A stretch of 64,000 bases of DNA, from positions 34,216,318 through 34,280,317 of the forward strand of contig CM070919.1 in assembly GCA_036417435.1 (NCBI GenBank), in the 5' to 3' direction. The DNA is from Inia geoffrensis (taxonomy: Eukaryota > Chordata > Mammalia > Artiodactyla > Iniidae). Shown here one piece after another: positions 55,871 to 64,000 of the stretch (position 1 is its first letter; each line of letters begins with the position of its first letter). The notes beneath the pieces were generated by a model. It made no database searches, was not told where the DNA came from, and was given only the letters and a program-made list of their open reading frames with translations. Position numbers and translations under genes: made by a program.

Positions 55871-58505
55871 CTCTAATAAATAAATATTAATATGTAATGA
55901 ATCTTATTTTACCTATTAGATTTTCGAAGATTAAAAAGTTTAGTAAAACCATTTTGGCCAGTGTATGTTGCATAATCATTCTTAATGTTTTTGATGGTTA
56001 TCTAACTATAAGATGCCAATCTTAGGAAGCTAAGATTACTCATTTTTGCATTTCTAATGTTGAAACCATACTATAACATAGAGCAAACTCAATTTATGTT
56101 TAGAAAATAAATTTAGCTAAAAATTGCTGAGATTTATAATACTTTATTTACTAAAGTGGGAACCATCTCATACAATTGCAGAAAAATCGATGAATTATTG
56201 AAACAAGCACCTTACCAATTAACTCTCAGTCAAAAATGTAATTAATTATACACAGCTATTCTAGAGCATTCTAGCTAATCAAGACTTTATCATTGCTATC
56301 CTTTTGTCATTGAGACATATTAGATCAGACCATCCCAATGTAAAATACATTTTTTGGTATCGTTCATTATTTTGACTTAAAGTGATTTTGTTTTCTTCAG
56401 TGTAGAATGTCTTCCATTAGCAATGGGTTTTCAAAATTATATATAGTAGTCACAATTATCAGCAAGATACACCAACTAATAAGCTCACATAGCACACTAT
56501 TTACAAATTTCTTGACAGCACTAATTATTTAGTTACTTGAAGAGAGTCTTCCCTTTCCACGATAGTCATTGAAATTCTAGTAAATTGCACCGGTAAATTA
56601 TATCTGAAATTCACCAGTATTTAAAAATTCTATATCTTGACATGTCTGCGTAACAGAATTTCAGTCTATGTTACTGCACATTAACATGTATAATTAAGCC
56701 ATTGCAACATTTTTGAGATGAGCATATGAAAGTAATTAGGTAAAAATTTAGATCCTTGCCCTTTACAAGTTGGTACATTTCAGAAATAAAAAAAGCATTA
56801 AAAGAATATCTTGCTTTTCAAATATTTTTCTCTGCTGTGGACATTAATCTCAATTAAAACTGTGAATATATATTATAAAAACAAAATAAGTACAGGTTGT
56901 GAAAGTCTATAACTTTAATATACTTACTAAAATATTCTTCTGATATAAATTCCAATCTTGGATTAATTATATATTTACCTCTCAAAATTATTGGGACAAT
57001 CCTGGGCATTCAGATAGAATTAAAATCAATTAAGAGAATAACAGATTATTTTCTGTCTTCTCTTTTTAATTCACTGAAACTAAAAATAACCAGAGTGACT
57101 CGAAGGTATGTATTATATGGTAGATATGCTCTTAGCCACGAAAAAGAGGGAGAGAGTATGTGGTACATTATGACCTCTTTCCAAATATACTAGTAATAAC
57201 AGACATGAGTGCAAGAGTCTATTGTCTTAACATGTATGCATTTGAAGGGAAACACCTGCATTAAATGCACACGACTCCTGTCATTGATACGCTTACCATT
57301 TTCCCCTAAATGACCTTGAAGCTTCATGAAATTCACATGAAAGATTTTACTATGCATGTTTAAAGAAAGCAGTTAAAATGATTCAGATAGCTTTATAAAA
57401 TTGAACTTCATTTCATTAAAAAAAAAATCTTCTGTTCTCATCTGCTGAGAAAGTAAACTGCTCCAACTCAAAGCAGTTTACAAGCAACTTTCATGGTCTT
57501 TGTTGTTACATGGCAGCATCTGCTAGATTGACGAGTGGTACAATGGTCTTTGAGGATTGATTTCTAAGGGTGTTAAGAGCATGAACTTCATTCTTTTAAA
57601 ATACCTTCTTAAATACAAGTTTCAAAATAAAGTCAACCATTTAAAAAAGAAGGACTCAGTGTTTGACGATGGGAAACACTACAAAGAAGAACATGTACAT
57701 TAATCTAGTTTATTGTTTTCATTTGACAAAAGTAGAGGTGCAGAGTGGTAGCACAATGAGAAATGTGCATGCTCTGTTCAGCAAGGTAAATCTGCGTATA
57801 GTCACTAGTGGTTAAAATAAAGGAATCTGAGCGTGCCATATGCTGACATTTAGAAAGAAATCTATTAAACCTATTAATATCTCAAACTTCTTGAGCTTTC
57901 AGAACATTTACAGACTTCTTGATTTGTGATTTCCCTATATAACATGAGGACATGATTTCTTTGGGTTAGAAAATGCTTTACACAACAATAGACACAACAT
58001 GGGTTGTGACTCGCTTTGCTGCCTGCCTCAGTGGGGCACCTCCTTCTGGGGCAACTCCCCTGGGCGCTCTTTCCAGTTGTGATTCCCAGCAAGAAATAAA
58101 ACCTTTTCCAATCTAACCAGAATAATCACATTGGTAAAGGAAAACAAGCTGCAAAGACAGGCCTGAATTTCATTTCTTACCCTCTCCTGGAAATAGAAAC
58201 AATCCAAATAAAGAAAATTATAAACTTACATTAATCTGAAACTATTTACTTCATAATGCAGAACTCCTCCTGTCGGATCTTCCCACATGATTTGTCTACC
58301 TGTTTTAATAGGGGTGTTTGAACCCAAAGGACTTATAGTTCACAATGCATAATGTAGAAAATGCACAGAGCAATGCCATGCTGAGCCATATTGGACCCCG
58401 AGGCCAAAAGACTTGTAATACTGACCTGTCCACACTTAAAATTTGGACAATTTGTCATGTTTTAAAATTTATTCTTATTTGAAAATATACTGCATTTTAA
58501 AGAAA
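55871..58505. other. Repeat-poor AT-rich island, 2.6 kb
   Basis: I find no SINE, L1, LTR or microsatellite in this stretch, unlike most of the window. It has no long frame. 58,000-58,080 is briefly GC-richer. Such islands sometimes hold conserved regulatory DNA, but the sequence alone does not show that. Confidence 0.4.
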
Positions 58506-58509
58506 AAAG

Positions 58510-59632
58510 AGATAAATTGGACTATATCAAAATTAAAAACTTGGGCATCGAAGGGCACTATTAATAGGATGAAAAGGTAAAAACCACAGAAGGTGAGAAA
58601 ATACTTGCAATTCACGTATCTGATAAAGGATTAGATACAGAACATACAAAGAACTAGTACAACTCACCACAAAACAAACAACCCAGTTTAAAGAATCTGC
58701 AATAGATTTGGATAGACGTTTCTCCAAAGAAGATGTGCAAATGGCTCCAAAGTACAAGAACAGATGCTTGGCATCAATAATCATTAGGGAAGGGGAATAC
58801 TGCAAATCAAAATCATAAGGAGCTACAATGTCACACACATTTTGACGGCTACTGAGAGAGAGAGAGAAAGAGGGAGGGAGGGAGGGAGGGAGGGAGGGAA
58901 GGAGGGAGGAAGGGAAGGGAAGAACAAATACAAAGTAACAAGGGTTAACCAGGATGTGGAAAAATTGTAACTGTGCACTGCTGGTAGGAATGCAAAATGC
59001 TGCAGCAGCTATGGAAAAGAGAATGACATTTCCTCAAAAACAAAAAACAAAACAAAACATAAAATTACCATATGATCCAAAAATTTCACCTCTGGGTATA
59101 TACACCCAAAAAACTGAAAGCAGGGACTTGAGCAGATATTTGTACATCCATACAGATAACAGCATTATTCATAATAGCCAAAAGGTAGAGGCAAACCAAG
59201 GGTTCATTGAAGGATAAGTGGATAAACAAAATGTGGTATATACGTAAAATGGCATTATTAGTCAGCCTTTAAAAGGAAGGAAATTCTAACACATGCTACA
59301 ACACAGATGAACAACGAGGACATTATGCTAAGAGAAATAAGCCAGTCACAAACAGACAATATATTCCCACTTACATGAGTTCCTGGAGTAGTCACATTCT
59401 TAGAGACAGAATGGAATGGTGGTTGCCCAGGGCGGCAGGGAGAAGACAATGGGGAATGATTGTTCACTGGGGACAGAGTTTCAGTTCTGGACAATGAGAG
59501 TTCTGGGGATGGATGGTGGATGGTTGCACAACAATGGGAATATAATTAATGCCATTGAGAGGTACACTTTAAAATCATCTACATGATAAATTGTATGTTA
59601 TGTGTATTTCACCCAATTTTAAAGTATAGCAT
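58510..59632 (+). mobile_element. L1 LINE, ORF2 C-terminal part and 3' UTR, with an internal GGGA tract
   Basis: Sense strand: 'aattggactatatcaaaattaaaaac', 'gagaaaatacttgcaattcacgtatctgataaagg', 'ccaaagaagatgtgcaaatgg', 'agcattattcataatagccaaaaggtag', 'gatgaacaacgaggacattatgct', then a 3' UTR ending near 'gtgtatttcacccaattttaaag'. A purine microsatellite sits at 58,853-58,925. 5' truncated and decayed. Confidence 0.92.
58853..58925 (+). repeat. (GA)n(GGGA)n purine microsatellite
   Basis: A pure purine strand: GA units, then about seven GGGA units, then GGAA/GGGAA variants. Confidence 0.97.
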
Positions 59633-59639
59633 GTAGATA

Positions 59640-61280
59640 TTACTTCTCAATTATTGGTGTTCCCTGCTTTTACCCCACTAAAGTGTTCACCTGAGGACAG
59701 TGCTTCACTGGCCCCAGATAGTTATTTCGGGGTGTGCTATCTTCATAGAGCATAAAATGTAACGTCCTTATCCACTTCTCTTTCCCCTAAACTTCGTGTG
59801 TTTTCTTTTACATGATAGGTTAAAATGGATTTCAGTTACTGGTTGAAAAATCTATGGCGGGCTGTTAGTAACAGGGATCCACTCTCCATATCCAATTCTT
59901 TACTGAATTTTCTCTCCTCCTCTCTCATTCATAGCTTCCAAAATTTTAGACTTAAAATTAATTTTAGAAGGAATAAACATTAAGAGTAATATTTGAAAAT
60001 GTTACCAAAAAGTTTGAGAAATTTCACCTTTGAAAAACATTGGTTGGCTCTTGGCCTGTTGGATCCCTCTATCAAGAAAAACATTTGAGATTGTCTCTAG
60101 CATATATATCTAATAATATGTAGATATCTAATATGTCTCTAATAATACATATATATCCTCATATATGAGATAAATAATGATTAATATTTTGATCAATACA
60201 ATACTTCAAATGCATTTGTGGGACCTATCCAAAACAGTAAATTTAAATTAAAAAAACTTTTCAAATTGTATAGGTCCCTCCTTTTATGTTAAACACTTAT
60301 GAATTGATCTATTTGTAAATTCTATTTAAGTGTAGAGGACTTCTTAGGTATCTTCAGTGAAAAAAAATATCGCTAGCTCCCTGAATTATAAAACCAAAAA
60401 TATCATAAATGCTTAAAACTTCAGGTTTTCACTCCTGTTTAATGCCAACTTATTCCCAACGATGAACATTGACACCATATCAGATATTAAAATGCAGATG
60501 TCAAAGACAAGTGGAAATTTAGAGCATCAAATTTCTCTTTTTACTGGGACTGTATTTTCATAGAGCATTTACATACCTTTGAAACTGGATCTTTTGCAAC
60601 TTAACCTCGGCCTAAATGCCCATTCTTCTACTGACCTTTCTCAAAATTTGATCTTAAAAGGTACTTTTCATATTCTGTCACTTTCATGGAAACTTCTGAT
60701 ATCAGAGGCCCATATTAATTTTTGCCTTTTTTGTAACTGCTGTATAATAGTCTCGTAAGAAAACATTTTATATCATTTTCTAAATTTCACTTAAATTAGT
60801 CTTTTCTTCCTTACTCATATACTTTGTATTGATAGTAAGATAAAATTTCCCTAAGACATTCCCAGCTTTGTACTGAACACACTATAATTAATTCAGGACA
60901 GGGTTGAATTTTTTATTAATAAGGAAAGCATAAACAAAACCTCTCCCCAAACTGACCAAGAATAAAGACTTATTTACTTAGATTATCAAAATGCTATAAT
61001 TTCATCTTCTTTCTTTATAACTTTCCCTTCCATGTTTGTCATATAATTTTTTAAAAAAGGACTTTCTTCACTATAAAATTTCAATGAAATTAAGTATCCA
61101 ATTTTTGAAAATATTATAGGATTTTTTGAAAAATACCAGGGTTTCCACAATAATGATGGAAACGGAATCAACGTGGATAAGATGAAGTAGTTTGTCTTTT
61201 TTTTTTTACCCTGTCATGTCCCAACTGTCCAGCACCCCACTGTCCAGTCCAGACGATGGCCTTTCTGAATTGTATCGATT
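59640..61280. other. Unique AT-rich DNA
   Basis: No repeat family or coding signal recognised. Confidence 0.5.
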
Positions 61281-61282
61281 TT

Positions 61283-61720
61283 TCTGTCATATACTCGTTT
61301 AATAAGTATGTACTTTTGGCAACTACTTTGTGACAGGCACTGCACTAAGTGTTTAAGATACACTGAACATTCCTCTCATGGAATTTCTGGTCTAGAGCTG
61401 GACTAGAATATTGATATCCATCAAATATTTCAGATGGGTGAACTTGTAAGTTGTCCTGGATAATCTGCTGAAAAGGAAAGGGATCCATGAGAACAAACAC
61501 GAGGACATAACCAATCCAGGATGTGCTTGTCACCCTTAGCATGTGACTTTTCCTGGGTGGGTGTCTGAGGAAACACAGGGGCTCCAAGCAGAGGGAACAG
61601 TGTTTGCAAGGGTCCTGAGGAGGAAGGAAAAACTCAGTAGTGAAGAATCAAAGGAGGCCAGTTTGTGAGACAGGAAGGAAGGAAGAGATTAGTGAGGAGA
61701 GCTCCGAGCTTCTGGACACA
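61283..61720 (+). repeat. Ancient L2-like or unresolved mammalian repeat
   Basis: 'ttaataagtatgtacttttggcaactactttgtgacaggcactgcactaagtgtttaagatacactg' has an L2-end-like layout. 'aagcagagggaacagtgtttgcaagggtcctgagg' and 'aaggaggccagtttgtgag' come from an old repeat I know by text only. Confidence 0.45.
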
Positions 61721-62044
61721 GGGACTCTGAAGATGACCGAGTTCGGGCACAAGCATCCACACGATTAGGGGCAGTAACACTTGCCCCACGGTTGCCATCT
61801 GTCTTCACATTGATGAAATGGCATTGGCCTCTCTGCTGAATGAACATTTTAAGTGCCTGGAATTTCTATAACCTTAAATTCACGAACAGCTAATTCACTG
61901 CCCTTCTTTTTCCCCACTTGAGATATAATTGAAGAGCTTGTCCAAAGGCTCCCTGATCTTTGCCCCATAATTCTGAATGTGGTGATTAAAGATGCCAGAG
62001 GGAGGGAAAATCAGGCTGAGTTTAATGGAGGTTGGTGGAGGGTA

Positions 62045-62274
62045 CAGTTGTCCCTAGGCATCTGCAGGGGATTGGTCCCCGGACTGCCGCCCCCACCGCC
62101 CCGCCCACCGTGAGATACCAAGACCTGCAGATGCTCAAGTCCTTTATACAAAATGGCCCAGTATAGTTGGCCCTCTGTATCCCCCAGGTTCCACATCCAC
62201 AGATGTAATGAAAATTGAATCAGAGGTGGATTGAAGCAGAGGTTGAGGAACCTGGTGATACCAAGGGCCTACTG
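62045..62274. mobile_element. Rearranged Tigger/MER2-like DNA transposon remnant
   Basis: 62,045-62,160 starts with a terminal sequence 'cagttgtccctaggcatctgcaggggattggtcc' and contains 'gatgctcaagtcctttatacaaaatgg'. 62,164-62,274 begins 'tagttggccctctgtatccc' and ends 'gataccaagggcctactg', whose reverse complement matches its own start. So this part has two inverted copies of one terminus and almost no interior. A GC-rich 'cgcccccaccgccccgccc' patch lies at about 62,089-62,107. Confidence 0.65.
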
Positions 62275-63640
62275 CATATGCAGAAGAGGAAACTTCCTTC
62301 TCAAATTTGACAGGTGAGGTGAGCATAGGAAGTTTAAGTTGGAGAGCTGGATTGAGAATCTTTGCTTTATAATGTGCAGATATGTGTCAGAGATGTGTAT
62401 ATTAGAGTAGGGACTTTTTTATTGTAACAATAATTATAAATGTTGAAGAATTTGAAAGGCAAGAGATGAAATGCTAAATACTAGGAAGGCATTTCTACAT
62501 AGGGATTCTGCAAAAGGGAAGTACGTGTGACTTGCCAATGAGCATTCACAAACTAAAAAAAAAAATTGGACTAAAATTTTTCACCAAATAAAATTATGAG
62601 GCAGGTTATCTTTTATGAAAAAGTGAGAAAAGTCAATTGCCTGATTGCAGAAGTGAGGATTATTGGTCTGGTTTCACTATCTTGCATAATGCAATTTTAT
62701 CACACAAGCAAAACAAAAAGTGGTGCCTAAGCAAACTTCCATAAATTCAGGATCTTAAGCAGAGGCTTAAGGAGTTTTCTGAGGATTGTTGCCATTCTGG
62801 ACCAGAATTTAAGGGACCCTAATACCTCTCAGACTCTCTTCATGTTTCCCACCTTCTGCTTATCACACCAGCTACGGCCTCCAAACAGTTTCCTTATCTG
62901 GTGGTCAGATCTTTCATTTTCTTTCATCTTCTTTTTACTTTTACATCCTTTCTCTCTCCTTTTATTTTCCTTGCTCCCTATAAGAAACTGAAGAATATTT
63001 TAAAATAAATTTAACCAATCCAATGCAGTTTTATATTTAATATAAAATAGTGGATTTTTTGGGTATTTCTCAAAATAACCTCTTAAAACATTAAATTATT
63101 CTTTAATATCTATGTAATGGTTAATATTTATTTTCCCTCTGATTCAAGTGACTCATAACAAATAAAATGGTTACACACCCCCTTTATGTTTTTGTAATTT
63201 TAATTTACTCCACACGTATTTTCCAATTTCTGTGAAACAGGCTTTATGCTGTGGGTACAGACATAAACACAATCATCGAAACAGATGATGTTCAAAGATA
63301 ATGGACATTTTGAAATATTCAATGAGTTCCTGTGATGATTAATATCAATTCCTGGTTTAAACATCTTTTCTCCATCTCATATCTCAGATTATGATGTTTG
63401 CTGCATCTAAAGTCAACATCTTTCTCAGCACCAGATGGGTGTTTTCCTAGTGATAGTGATAATGACCATCACTGTATGGCCTGCAGCTCCCATGAGCACT
63501 GGTATCTCCGGACACTGGAGCGTAGATGCAATACTGGGGCCAAGTGTGTATGGGGAGGGTGAAGAGAGTGGTCCCAGGGGACAGTTGTGTTCCCTGAGCA
63601 AAATTTTAGAAAATAATGCCATTTCAATTGTTTTTCAGCC
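62275..63640. other. Unique DNA
   Basis: No repeat or coding signal recognised. Confidence 0.45.
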
Positions 63641-63642
63641 AA

Positions 63643-63645
<3 letters not shown>

Positions 63646-63690
<45 letters not shown>
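63646..63690. repeat. (AT)n microsatellite, about 45 bp
   Basis: Uninterrupted alternation of A and T. Confidence 0.97.
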
Positions 63691-63693
<3 letters not shown>

Positions 63694-64000
63694 CAGAGGA
63701 GGTTGTATGCAAAACGCAATAAAAAGTATCAATGTCAGATAGGTATTCCCCCATATTAGACGCTGGCCACCTCTGGAGCAGGGCAGAATTCTGTAGAAAT
63801 ACACATGCTTCTAAAGTCCTGGGTTTAAAATTACTTGTGGTCCTTTCAGGTTCTGAGCAAAGATTTCACTTCTTTACTGGCACAGATGCCTTCACAAATG
63901 GGCACACCCTCACATCCACCACTTGGTTGATCAATGAGCCACTTCCCTGACTCTGGGGGATTGTCTCTGGATTCTCCCATTCAGTAGCAGGGTATTAAAT
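63691..64000. other. Unique DNA to the window edge
   Basis: Nothing recognised. Confidence 0.5.

Noticed and set aside
1..64000. A previously undescribed biological system (defence, biosynthetic or similar)
   Set aside because: No gene cluster or coordinated coding unit is present. The window is explained by mobile-element remnants, simple repeats and unique non-coding DNA.

Overview
This window is mammalian nuclear DNA, almost certainly from a cetacean and probably a toothed whale. The main evidence is a set of about sixteen tRNA-derived SINEs of the CHR type (the family shared by whales, hippos and ruminants). Several are close to their consensus, with intact tails and perfect target-site duplications. 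Two pieces of a young cetartiodactyl-type L1 3' end are also present. Older layers common to placental mammals are L1M-type LINEs, L2 and MIR fragments, MLT1-like (ERVL-MaLR) LTRs, an ERVL pol remnant, and hAT- and Tigger-type DNA transposons. I name families from remembered consensus features, not from a library search.

I found no convincing protein-coding gene, RNA gene, CpG-island promoter or CRISPR-like structure. The open reading frames longer than 60 codons that I examined closely are SINE sequence read in various frames, antisense shadows or short sense remnants of L1 ORF2, or unsupported AT-rich frames. The window is best read as intergenic or deep intronic sequence. The only exon-like object is a 46-codon open frame behind a splice-acceptor-like sequence at 23,378-23,520, offered as a weak candidate.

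Layout: 0-2.9 kb is mostly unique DNA with a CHR SINE, an L2 scrap, a MIR scrap and a second, truncated SINE. 2.96-4.5 kb is a sense L1 ORF2 fragment split by two tandem SINEs. 4.5-8 kb is unique or LTR-like DNA with a SINE. 8.0-8.9 kb is an LTR nested in an older LTR. 10.5 kb holds a 102-bp tandem duplication. 11.3-16.3 kb carries four SINEs in otherwise unique DNA. 16.3-22.1 kb is a deep stack of nested antisense L1s, an LTR, a SINE and a chimeric retro-insert. 22-29 kb is mostly unique DNA with a short sense L1, MIR and two SINEs. 29.4-30.9 kb is a microsatellite plus antisense L1. 31-36 kb is mainly unique, and 35.8-36.6 kb holds a 95-bp inverted repeat. 37-44 kb is a long antisense L1 graveyard with three SINEs. 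44.0-45.4 kb is an ERVL pol remnant. 47.7-48.1 kb is a young 5'-inverted L1. 48.3-51.7 kb is antisense L1 split by an MLT1-like LTR. 52.8-53.7 and 58.5-59.6 kb are sense L1 3' ends. 55.9-58.5 kb is a repeat-poor AT-rich island. 62.0-62.3 kb is a rearranged Tigger-type element, and 63.6 kb is an AT microsatellite.

I see no operon-like or system-like cooperation between elements and no new biological system. The interest lies in retrotransposition scars (twin priming, chimeric insert, tandem SINEs) and local duplications.
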